Below, in pieces: positions 1-5,577 of a stretch of 5,831 nucleotides of DNA. The position numbers and the translations under genes are program-made. Each line of letters opens with the position of its first letter. Position 1 is the stretch's first letter. Source of the stretch: TMED27 sp963922705 (lineage in GTDB: Bacteria > Pseudomonadota > Alphaproteobacteria > Micavibrionales > Micavibrionaceae); NCBI GenBank assembly GCA_963922705.1, contig CAWUJS010000096.1:1-5831 (forward strand), read 5' to 3'. The notes beneath the pieces were generated by a model. The model did no database searches. It had not been told where the DNA came from and worked only from the letters and a program-made list of their open reading frames with translations.

Positions 1-12
1 GCCGGGATGACA
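1..12. repeat. possible tail of a dispersed GATCCCGGATCAAGTCCGGGATGAC repeat
   Basis: Bases 2-11 (CCGGGATGAC) are identical to the right part of the complete palindromic element at 5442-5465, so the window edge may cut another copy. Ten bases is a short match and the left arm lies outside the window. The rest of 1-120 holds no convincing gene, only AT-rich spacer downstream of sucD. Confidence 0.3.
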
Positions 13-100
13 AGTGGGGGAATAGGATGACGATGATTTTTACAAATCACGATTTTAAATGCAATTGCCATGTTTCATAGCAACAAAGCAATAACAGCAG

Positions 101-134
101 CGATGGTGCGGCGCTTAGGCCTAAGCCGCCATCG
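101..134. repeat. imperfect inverted repeat spanning the sucD stop codon
   Basis: The core at 113-126 (GCTTAGGCCTAAGC) is a perfect 14-base palindrome. It is flanked by a second matching pair, CGATGG at 101-106 and CCATCG at 129-134. The sucD stop codon (121-123 on the minus strand) lies in the core, so the end of the sucD mRNA could fold here. No U-run follows on the minus strand, so this is not a standard intrinsic terminator. It could help stop or stabilise the transcript, or be incidental. Confidence 0.35.
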
Positions 135-996
135 CCTCCGCCATTGCCTTGCCCAGCCCGGCAGGGGATTCGGACACCACAAACCCGGCAGAGCGCATCG
201 CATCCATTTTCGCAGGGGCGGTATCGTCCGCGCCGCTAATGAGTGCGCCGGCATGGCCCATGCGCTTACCCGGAGGCGCTGTCGCTCCCGCGATAAATCC
301 GGCGATCGGCTTTTTGGTTGAAAGCGATTTGTAATATTCTGCGGCTTCGATCTCGGCAGTGCCGCCAATTTCACCGATCATCAAGATCCCTTCTGTCTCA
401 GGGTCATTCATGAACAGATCGATACAATCGATGAAGTTTGTCCCGTTTACAGGGTCGCCGCCAATGCCGATGCATGTGCTTTGCCCAAGCCCCGCAGCGC
501 CGGTTTGCGCGACCGCCTCATATGTAAGGGTTCCAGAGCGGGAAACAATACCGATCTTGCCGCGTGTATGGATGTGACCCGGCATAATACCGATTTTACA
601 TTCATCCGGCGTAATCACACCGGGACAGTTCGGACCGATCAGACGGCTGTTGGAGCGGGCGAGTTTTGCCTTAACCTTGACCATATCAAGAACGGGAATG
701 CCTTCTGTGATACAAATAATCAGCTCGATATCCGCATCAATGGCCTCTTCGATCGCAGCAGCGGCGAATGGCGGCGGTACATAAATCACGGATGCGTTAC
801 AATCGGTTTTTTCCTTCGCATCGGCAACGGTATCAAAAACCGGTAAATCCAGATGTTGCTGGCCACCCTTTTTCGGGGTCACGCCGCCAACCATCTGCGT
901 GCCATAGGCAATCGCTTGCTCACTGTGGAAGGTTCCTTGCGATCCGGTGAACCCCTGACAAATAACTTTTGTATCTTTATTAACGAGTACAGACAT
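121..996 (-). CDS. sucD: succinyl-CoA synthetase (ADP-forming), alpha subunit
   Basis: This is the alpha subunit of succinyl-CoA synthetase, which with SucC interconverts succinyl-CoA + ADP + Pi and succinate + CoA + ATP in the cytoplasmic TCA cycle. The 291-residue product is about the usual length and appears complete. Visible motifs are the CoA-binding Rossmann loop GFTGSQG (15-21), YVPPPFAA (72-79), the ITEGIP segment (96-101), GPNCPG (121-126), SRSGTLTYE (152-160) and GKRMGHAGA (243-251). His248 in the last motif matches the catalytic histidine that is phosphorylated in this family. The ATG at 996 gives the canonical N-terminus MSVLVNKDTKVICQGFTGSQ, and a GGA-containing ribosome-binding site (minus strand of about 1001-1007) precedes it. 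It is the last visible gene of a minus-strand operon with sucC, but the two are separated by a GxxExxY gene instead of being adjacent. The sucA gene that often follows sucD in alphaproteobacteria does not start within the remaining 120 bases. Confidence 0.97.
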   Translation of the reverse strand: MSVLVNKDTKVICQGFTGSQGTFHSEQAIAYGTQMVGGVTPKKGGQQHLDLPVFDTVADAKEKTDCNASVIYVPPPFAAAAIEEAIDADIELIICITEGIPVLDMVKVKAKLARSNSRLIGPNCPGVITPDECKIGIMPGHIHTRGKIGIVSRSGTLTYEAVAQTGAAGLGQSTCIGIGGDPVNGTNFIDCIDLFMNDPETEGILMIGEIGGTAEIEAAEYYKSLSTKKPIAGFIAGATAPPGKRMGHAGALISGADDTAPAKMDAMRSAGFVVSESPAGLGKAMAEAMAA

Positions 997-1000
997 ATTC

Positions 1001-1026
1001 TTTCCTTTTATTTTTTCCTTTTATTT
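1001..1026 (-). promoter_or_regulatory. tandem 13-base duplication doubling the sucD ribosome-binding site
   Basis: On the plus strand TTTCCTTTTATTT occurs twice head to tail, at 1001-1013 and 1014-1026. Read on the minus strand, this gives two copies of an AAAAGGAAA sequence before the sucD ATG. The proximal GGA is 6 bases from the start, a workable spacing; the distal GGA is 19 bases away, too far to be the main site. The distal copy could be a standby site for the ribosome or just a slippage product. Confidence 0.5.
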
Positions 1027-1035
1027 GTTTATTTT

Positions 1036-1498
1036 ACACGTGAGAAAACAGAGCTAACCAAGAGTTATTCGGCTTTCATAAATTCCTTTCGAATGAGACG
1101 TTCAATTCCGTTTTTCAAAAGTTGTTCGTTAAAATTCATAAGTAATCCTACCGGTTTTTTAGCCAGCTTAAGATAAGTAATGAGTTGAGCCTTGTGTATG
1201 GGTAATATTTTTTCACAAGACTTTAGCTCTAATATGATTTGATCATTAATCAGCAAATCAATACGAAATCCCTGATCAATGACAATATCATCGAATTTTA
1301 CAGGTAATGTAAGTTGTCTCTTAACATCAAAGCCAGCTTTTTCGAGTTTATAATTCAAACACGTTTCATAGACGGATTCTAATAAACCGGGACCAAGTTG
1401 ACGATGCACGTCAATGGCATGCCCTATAATATCCTGAGTTAAATCAGACTGAAATGAAATAACATTACTCACTCTGCTATCTCCGTTACCTCACGTGT
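1036..1498. mobile_element. candidate inserted cassette bounded by imperfect inverted repeats and carrying the GxxExxY gene
   Basis: The left end at 1036-1058 and the reverse complement of the right end at 1476-1498 match at 18 of 23 positions. The outermost 9 bases (ACACGTGAG / CTCACGTGT) match perfectly. The enclosed 463 bases contain only the GxxExxY gene and are AT-richer than sucC and sucD. Excision would leave a 47-base sucC-sucD spacer, plausible for an ancestral operon. Against this, I see no target-site duplication, no transposase is present, and the CACGTG core is itself palindromic, which makes chance inverted matches easier. The right arm also overlaps the ribosome-binding site of the gene. 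The reading as a cassette is inference. Confidence 0.35.
1065..1472 (-). CDS. GxxExxY family protein (PDDEXK-like fold)
   Basis: The 135-residue product carries the family signature GLLESVYE (29-36; Gly29, Glu32, Tyr35). It is followed by a nuclease-like arrangement of Arg70-Ile-Asp72, a Glu82-Leu-Lys84 pair in the strand IILELKS (79-85), and HKAQLITYL (93-101; Gln96, Tyr100). The C-terminal KPVGLLMNFN (106-115) is also typical. The family is placed with PDDEXK nucleases by sequence, but I know of no firmly established biological role. The length fits a complete member. The GTG at 1472 is chosen because GGAG lies about 9 bases upstream on the minus strand; the nearby ATG at 1463-1465 is out of frame. 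It begins 34 bases after the sucC stop and ends 68 bases before sucD, so it is probably co-transcribed with them. No metabolic link to succinyl-CoA synthetase is expected. Its position and AT-richness suggest later insertion. Confidence 0.88.
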   Translation of the reverse strand: MSNVISFQSDLTQDIIGHAIDVHRQLGPGLLESVYETCLNYKLEKAGFDVKRQLTLPVKFDDIVIDQGFRIDLLINDQIILELKSCEKILPIHKAQLITYLKLAKKPVGLLMNFNEQLLKNGIERLIRKEFMKAE

Positions 1499-1506
1499 TC
1501 AAATCT

Positions 1507-2715
1507 TTAAGCCGCGATGGCCTGTTGTGTTGCTTCGACGACTTTGCGGGCGGCATCATCAAGATTATCCGCAGCGATAATCGGCAGGCCGGAGCTTGCC
1601 ATCAGCTCTTTTCCTTTTTCAACATTTGTTCCTTCAAGGCGAACAACCAAAGGTACGCTAAGCTGCACTTCTTTTGCCGCCGCAATCACGCCTTGCGCGA
1701 TGACATCACATTTCATGATACCGCCGAAGATATTGACCAGAATGCCCTTAACATTCGGATCAGACAGGATGATTTTGAAAGCCACCGTCACACGCTCTGC
1801 GGTTGCGCCGCCACCAACATCAAGGAAGTTCGCAGGCTCACCGCCATAAAGCTTGATGATATCCATGGTCGACATCGCAAGACCGGCACCGTTGACCATA
1901 CAACCGATATTCCCGTCAAGACGCACATAGGAAAGCTCGTTATCGGCTGCGATTTTCTCATTCGCATCTTCTTCGCTTTCATCACGAAGGGCGGCAATTT
2001 CCGGATGGCGGAAAAGCGCGTTCGAATCGAAGTTAAATTTCGCATCGAGTGCCATAACCGTATCGCCAACCAGAATCATCGGGTTGATTTCAACGATTGC
2101 GGCATCCGTATCCATGTAACACTGGTAGAGATTCTTAAAGAACGGAACTGCGTTTTCCTTCGCCGCGCCGGAAAGCGCCAGCGCATCGGCAAGCTTTTCA
2201 GCATCCGCATCGCTCATCCCTGTTTCGGGATCAATCGCTACTTTTGTGATGGCGTCGGGGTTTTCTTCGGCAACTTCTTCGATATCCATACCGCCTTCGG
2301 TGGAGACCATGAATGTTACGCGGCTTGTTGCGCGGTCAAGCAGGACAGAGGCGTAATATTCTTTTTCAATATCTACGCCATCGGTGACATAAAGACGCTG
2401 AACCTCTTTTCCTTCCGACCCTGTTTGTTTGGTCACAAGCGTTTTACCATGCATGGCCTGCGCTGCATCGCGTACCTCGTCAATGGTTTTACAAAGGCGC
2501 ACACCGCCCTTGCCTTCCGGGTTATCGGTGAAATGCCCGGCGCCGCGCCCTCCGGCATGAATTTGCGCCTTAACGACAAAAAGGCTGGCACCGCTTGATT
2601 GCAGCTCCTCTGCGGCTTTGACGGCTTCATCAACATTCATCGCGGCGATGCCCTTTGGCACGGCGACATTGTATTTCTCTAAAATTTCTTTGGCCTGATA
2701 TTCATGGATATTCAT
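1507..2715 (-). CDS. sucC: succinyl-CoA synthetase (ADP-forming), beta subunit
   Basis: This is the beta subunit of succinyl-CoA synthetase. It binds the nucleotide through an ATP-grasp domain and contributes to the succinate site, working with the SucD alpha subunit. The 402 residues are close to the usual 390-400. The N-terminus MNIHEYQAKEIL (1-12) is diagnostic. Other visible motifs are VVKAQIHAGGRGAG (47-60, nucleotide-binding loop with Lys49), VEINP (208-212) and Asp224, which fit the magnesium-binding residues, then NGAGLAM (275-281), LDVGGGA (298-304) and ILVNIFGGIMKCD (325-337) of the C-terminal flavodoxin-like domain. The ATG at 2715 has only a weak GAGAG ribosome-binding site about 10 bases upstream, but homology supports this start. 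It is the first gene of the minus-strand operon sucC - GxxExxY - sucD and faces a divergent plus-strand operon. Confidence 0.97.
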   Translation of the reverse strand: MNIHEYQAKEILEKYNVAVPKGIAAMNVDEAVKAAEELQSSGASLFVVKAQIHAGGRGAGHFTDNPEGKGGVRLCKTIDEVRDAAQAMHGKTLVTKQTGSEGKEVQRLYVTDGVDIEKEYYASVLLDRATSRVTFMVSTEGGMDIEEVAEENPDAITKVAIDPETGMSDADAEKLADALALSGAAKENAVPFFKNLYQCYMDTDAAIVEINPMILVGDTVMALDAKFNFDSNALFRHPEIAALRDESEEDANEKIAADNELSYVRLDGNIGCMVNGAGLAMSTMDIIKLYGGEPANFLDVGGGATAERVTVAFKIILSDPNVKGILVNIFGGIMKCDVIAQGVIAAAKEVQLSVPLVVRLEGTNVEKGKELMASSGLPIIAADNLDDAARKVVEATQQAIAA

Positions 2716-2748
2716 TTGATTAAGTCTCTCTTTATTTACTTATTTTTA

Positions 2749-2764
2749 CTTACGCATGCGTAAG
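2749..2764. promoter_or_regulatory. perfect 16-base palindrome upstream of sucC (candidate operator)
   Basis: CTTACGCATGCGTAAG reads the same on both strands and starts 33 bases upstream of the sucC start codon. A dyad of this size, in the place expected for a promoter or leader, is typical of a site for a dimeric regulator. There is no loop, so it is less likely to act as an RNA hairpin. The cognate factor cannot be named from the sequence. Confidence 0.45.
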
Positions 2765-2901
2765 GCAAATATGAATCTATGCTCAAAGGTTTAGCATGCT
2801 GATACGCCATTGCAACCGCAAATCCGTTTAACATTCACAAAATTTTACCGATTTTAAGGGTTCATTAATCTTTTGTGCGTATCTTAGGGGCATGCTGCTG
2901 T

Positions 2902-2920
2902 TGATGGGATAGTCTCATCA
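2902..2920 (+). promoter_or_regulatory. small hairpin in the presumed leader of the plus-strand operon
   Basis: TGATGGGA (2902-2909) can pair with TCTCATCA (2913-2920) across a TAG loop: eight pairs, one of them a G-U wobble in the plus-strand RNA. It ends about 40 bases before the start codon at 2960. No U-run follows, so it is not an intrinsic terminator. It may affect mRNA stability or be incidental. Confidence 0.3.
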
Positions 2921-2947
2921 GACAAAAACAATTAAGTAAAACAGAGT

Positions 2948-2955
2948 AGAAGGTG
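2948..2955 (+). promoter_or_regulatory. ribosome-binding site of the 626-residue gene
   Basis: AGAAGGTG contains AAGG (2950-2953) with a 6-base spacer to the ATG at 2960. This supports that start over later in-frame methionines. Confidence 0.6.
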
Positions 2956-2959
2956 TATT

Positions 2960-4840
2960 ATGGCAGCTCCTGAACAGGACGTAATTGAACGAAACAATAA
3001 AGCAGAAACTCCGGCAATAGTTGATCTGGTGCGCATCGTTAAGGATGCGATTAAAACCTATAATCAAGAGCCTTATCCAAATATAGAAACCGAGAATAAT
3101 CCGGCTGTTATGGCCATTGCAACTGCGCTTGGGGCGGCTATTCAAAATCAAGACACAACAGAATTGAAAAATACCATTGCGGAAAAGCTCGCCGGGCAAC
3201 ATACAGGGTCGCGGGACGATCTTATGCCGCGCGTCGAGCAAATGCTAAACCTGATTATACAAGGTGCGCATAATGGGAAATTCATCCTTGCAAGTGCAAA
3301 CGCCAATGGCGGGATGACTTTGGACGAGCAAGAAGAGAAAAAGAAAAACGATGTGGTGAAGACAGCCCTCTTCCTGAACGCTTTGTTCAGCGACGGTTTC
3401 CGGGCGGAAATGGATGCATTCTATGAAGAAGGCATGAAAAACCTGATGGCGACGATGACGATTCAGGATTTTCAAAACAAATCAGCCTTAGAGTTGTTGG
3501 CACAATTAAAGGAAAATGATCCCGATACGTACAATCAATTGGTCACGGCTTATAGGAAGGAAAATCCAGAAGCAACAGAGATTGATGCCAAAGCGGTCAT
3601 TGATAATTACCTGCAAACTAAAATCGAGGAAACAAAAGCGGAAATTACCGCGACAATGGATAACGTCAATAACGCCCTCACCAGCGCCGCCGCCGGCAGT
3701 ATACAATTAGCAACAAATCGGGAAGAGTTTGATGCGGCGCATAAAAAGCCAGCAGATATTATCAGTAAAGTGGATGCCGATATTGAGGCTTTGCAGGCGG
3801 AATATACTCAAATGGTGGAGACCAATGACTCGCTTACAGAATTAATAGCGGCCTTTCCTGAGGATGACAGTCTGGTGGCATTACAGCAAGACCATCGAAA
3901 CGCCATGGATCAACAAGCAAGTCTGATTCAGTTCAATGTAGAAATACGTGGGTTTATCGCGGAAACAGCGGATCAATATCCAAATATGTCAACCAACGAG
4001 ATACTATTTGCAGCCGTTTCTAATGAGAGGCTTGTATCGGCTTTTCAAGAGCTTAGTGGTAAAAATGGAGAAGAATATCAAAAAGTGTTCATGGAGATGG
4101 CACAAGAGATGGGCATCTCCGAGGAACAGGCAGGGGCGATCCTGCAAGCAGAAAAAAAGATACATGATGCAGCCATTGATCTTGCCGCAGCCAGAGAAAA
4201 GCTTGATGACGCTAATACATTGACGATCACGGGCGATGATGGACAAACACATTATGTTTTCGCCAATGAGGATGGCACTTATAGCCTTGGCAGCGCAGGG
4301 TATATGGATGGATACAAGGAGCCTTCGGATGCGGAATATAAAGCGATTGAAGCCGCGATTGATGAGGGCGCACGCCCCGGAACGGTCGAGGAAAAAGCAG
4401 AATATTTAGTAGCGGCAAATAGCCTGACGATTTGTCAAAATGACAAGGAAGCCGTAATAGCTGGCTCAGACGCTGAAGGTGCTCTTGCAGGGCAAAGCGA
4501 AGAATTGGCCAGAGATATTATTGATGCCTATACAGAGCCGGCACCCGCGCCGGACCCTGCGCAGCAATTTATTACGGATAATAAGAATGATCTTATCTAT
4601 GAGGTGAAAAACTATCCGAATTCAAGTGTGGAAGATATCAAAGCAGCAATTGAAGTAATGGGTGCAAGCCCTCAAATGGCTGAAGAAGTATTTGCTCAAA
4701 TGTCAACGATGCAGGAATTCACTGATGCGGCACCAGAACTGTTTAAACAAGCGCCGGCAAACGAACTCGCTATGGACGTCATCCCGCCAGCTCTTCAAAC
4801 GATAGGGCAAGATTATAACATTTCAATGCGGCCGCAATAA
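2960..4840 (+). CDS. hypothetical protein, 626 residues, acidic and mainly helical with degenerate repeats
   Basis: I do not recognise this protein. It is rich in Ala, Glu, Asp and Gln, has no tryptophan and a single cysteine (Cys492), and reads as mostly amphipathic helix. No signal peptide or membrane segment is visible, so it should be soluble and cytoplasmic unless exported by a leaderless route. Helical, possibly coiled-coil, stretches occur around 215-240, 266-295 and 385-418. A short beta-like patch with GDDGQTHYVFANEDGTYSLG lies at 425-444. A Pro/Ala linker EPAPAPDP (526-533) precedes a C-terminal helical region. A motif resembling YPN-x-S-x-x-E-I recurs at 340-348 and 552-560, with weaker relatives at 39-41 and 202-215. 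No catalytic motif is evident. The ATG at 2960 has a good ribosome-binding site. It is the first gene of a pair; the next starts 18 bases after its stop. A structural, scaffold or effector role is possible but not shown. Confidence 0.85.
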   Translation: MAAPEQDVIERNNKAETPAIVDLVRIVKDAIKTYNQEPYPNIETENNPAVMAIATALGAAIQNQDTTELKNTIAEKLAGQHTGSRDDLMPRVEQMLNLIIQGAHNGKFILASANANGGMTLDEQEEKKKNDVVKTALFLNALFSDGFRAEMDAFYEEGMKNLMATMTIQDFQNKSALELLAQLKENDPDTYNQLVTAYRKENPEATEIDAKAVIDNYLQTKIEETKAEITATMDNVNNALTSAAAGSIQLATNREEFDAAHKKPADIISKVDADIEALQAEYTQMVETNDSLTELIAAFPEDDSLVALQQDHRNAMDQQASLIQFNVEIRGFIAETADQYPNMSTNEILFAAVSNERLVSAFQELSGKNGEEYQKVFMEMAQEMGISEEQAGAILQAEKKIHDAAIDLAAAREKLDDANTLTITGDDGQTHYVFANEDGTYSLGSAGYMDGYKEPSDAEYKAIEAAIDEGARPGTVEEKAEYLVAANSLTICQNDKEAVIAGSDAEGALAGQSEELARDIIDAYTEPAPAPDPAQQFITDNKNDLIYEVKNYPNSSVEDIKAAIEVMGASPQMAEEVFAQMSTMQEFTDAAPELFKQAPANELAMDVIPPALQTIGQDYNISMRPQ

Positions 4841-4845
4841 AAACA

Positions 4846-4854
4846 GAGGTAAGG
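4846..4854 (+). promoter_or_regulatory. ribosome-binding site selecting a TTG start
   Basis: GAGGTAAGG gives two possible Shine-Dalgarno cores: GAGG, 9 bases before the TTG at 4859, and AAGG, 4 bases before it. No ATG or GTG lies in frame nearby; the first in-frame ATG is codon 32. The site lies wholly in the 18-base gap after the upstream stop, so the two genes are probably translated from one mRNA. Confidence 0.6.
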
Positions 4855-4858
4855 AATA

Positions 4859-5419
4859 TTGGCAAAAACTGATCCCGGTATAAGCGACGCAACAAACGAA
4901 CGTCTGGCGAAAATCGACCAGAGAGATCCGAACTGGCTGGCGGCTGCCAAAATGCTTGCGAACGATGAGAGGGCTAAAAAGCTAACAGAAGAGCAGCGTG
5001 CTTTAAGGCAAATTGAGCTTTACGGAGAACTTTCCGTAAATACCCGCACCGCCGGAATTGATTATACACTTGCGGTTGTTACCGATTCCAACTGGTTTAA
5101 CATATCCACAATGCGGGAAGCGGGCAATCTTTTTTACAGCATTTGGGGACCGATCGTCAGCTTTCTCACCAGCAACGCTAAAATTGGTGATCAATTTTCA
5201 ATCGAAGTCCGGGAAGATCAAATGTACCGCCCAAGAAGTGGAGAAAAGGCCTATGCATCCAGATTGCCTTATCCAGATCTGGAAACGCCAGGTTATGGCA
5301 AAAAGCTGGATGATGCCAGCAATGGTTTTACCAGAGCATGGAACGTAAGTACTAAACTGCCAGCTCCGGCGGATAATAAACCGGAACAGAACTTTACGCC
5401 GCCAACGCAACGCGTTTAA
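4859..5419 (+). CDS. hypothetical protein, 186 residues, second gene of the pair
   Basis: I do not recognise this protein. The start is TTG, supported by a strong ribosome-binding site and by the open, charged N-terminus MAKTDPGISDATNERLAKID. Residues 14-55 are polar and helical. Residues 66-117 are more hydrophobic and aromatic, with AGNLFYSIWGPIVSFL at 88-103, which could be a buried core or a membrane-touching amphipathic segment but is short for a clear transmembrane helix. The last 60 or so residues are rich in Pro, Gly and Lys and look partly disordered, ending in NFTPPTQRV. There is no cysteine and no recognisable catalytic motif. Unlike its upstream partner it has several tryptophans (Trp26, Trp79, Trp96, Trp161). 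The 18-base spacing suggests co-expression and perhaps physical partnership with the 626-residue protein. It is followed by repeats, not by another co-directional gene. Confidence 0.8.
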   Translation: MAKTDPGISDATNERLAKIDQRDPNWLAAAKMLANDERAKKLTEEQRALRQIELYGELSVNTRTAGIDYTLAVVTDSNWFNISTMREAGNLFYSIWGPIVSFLTSNAKIGDQFSIEVREDQMYRPRSGEKAYASRLPYPDLETPGYGKKLDDASNGFTRAWNVSTKLPAPADNKPEQNFTPPTQRV

Positions 5420-5441
5420 GTCATTGTTATTGAGCAAAAAG

Positions 5442-5462
5442 ATCCCGGATCAAGTCCGGGAT
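5442..5462. repeat. palindromic dispersed repeat, possible terminator for minus-strand transcription
   Basis: ATCCCGGA (5442-5449) pairs perfectly with TCCGGGAT (5455-5462) around a 5-base loop, and is followed by GACG. On the minus strand the hairpin runs into CTTTTTGC (plus-strand 5434-5441), resembling an intrinsic terminator for the convergent gene ending at 5680. On the plus strand no T-run follows, so termination of the two-gene operon here would need another mechanism. The sequence resembles a palindromic repeat I associate with alphaproteobacterial genomes, and part of it recurs at 2-11. Confidence 0.65.
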
Positions 5463-5480
5463 GACGTTGGTTGGGGTAAT

Positions 5481-5562
5481 GTCATTGCAAGGAGGAGCGT
5501 AAGCTTCGACGCGGCAATCTCCTTAACGATGAATAGATTGCTTCGCATATGCTCGCAATGAC
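5481..5562. repeat. dispersed palindromic repeat of the GTCATTGC...GCAATGAC type, copy 1
   Basis: The outer arms GTCATTGC (5481-5488) and GCAATGAC (5555-5562) are perfect inverted repeats. An inner pair, GCAATCT (5514-5520) and AGATTGC (5535-5541), nests inside them. The whole unit can fold as one long interrupted hairpin in RNA. It contains no reading frame of note. Repeats of this wording are widespread in several proteobacterial groups, from memory; copy number in this genome cannot be judged here. Confidence 0.75.
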
Positions 5563-5577
5563 GCATAAAACGGGATT

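Larger units (their letters stand above)
2716..2959. promoter_or_regulatory. divergent intergenic region with the promoters of sucC and of the plus-strand pair
   Basis: These 244 bases contain no credible gene and separate two divergent operons, so both promoters should lie here. The stretch is AT-rich in 2820-2880. I could not identify a convincing -35/-10 pair for either direction. The best single -10-like hexamer for the plus strand is TATCTT at 2880-2885, with no good -35 partner. Three GCATGC sites occur at 2754-2759, 2794-2799 and 2890-2895, and could reflect a repeated binding site. Confidence 0.6.

Noticed and set aside
35..48. A GATTT/AAATC hairpin downstream of sucD as an intrinsic terminator
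   Set aside because: The stem is five AT-rich pairs and no T-run follows on the minus strand; it is too weak to support.
481..846. A 121-codon plus-strand frame, and further frames in 70-577 and 768-950
   Set aside because: All lie across sucD, lack ribosome-binding sites and show no protein-like pattern; they are shadows.
1065..1472. GxxExxY gene as the toxin or antitoxin of a toxin-antitoxin pair
   Set aside because: No small partner gene lies next to it, only sucC and sucD, and the family has no established toxin role known to me.
1495..2598. A 367-codon open frame on the plus strand
   Set aside because: It lies antisense to sucC, whose motifs are unambiguous. Its translation is rich in Cys, His and Phe with no domain pattern, as expected for the shadow of a strong coding sequence.
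2716..2880. A defined sigma-70 promoter for sucC, for example TTGAGC plus a -10 box
   Set aside because: No pair with an acceptable spacer and hexamers could be found by eye, so only the region as a whole is annotated.
2918..3241. A minus-strand frame of 107 codons overlapping the start of the orphan operon
   Set aside because: It overlaps the 626-residue gene, which has a good ribosome-binding site and coherent composition; this frame has neither.
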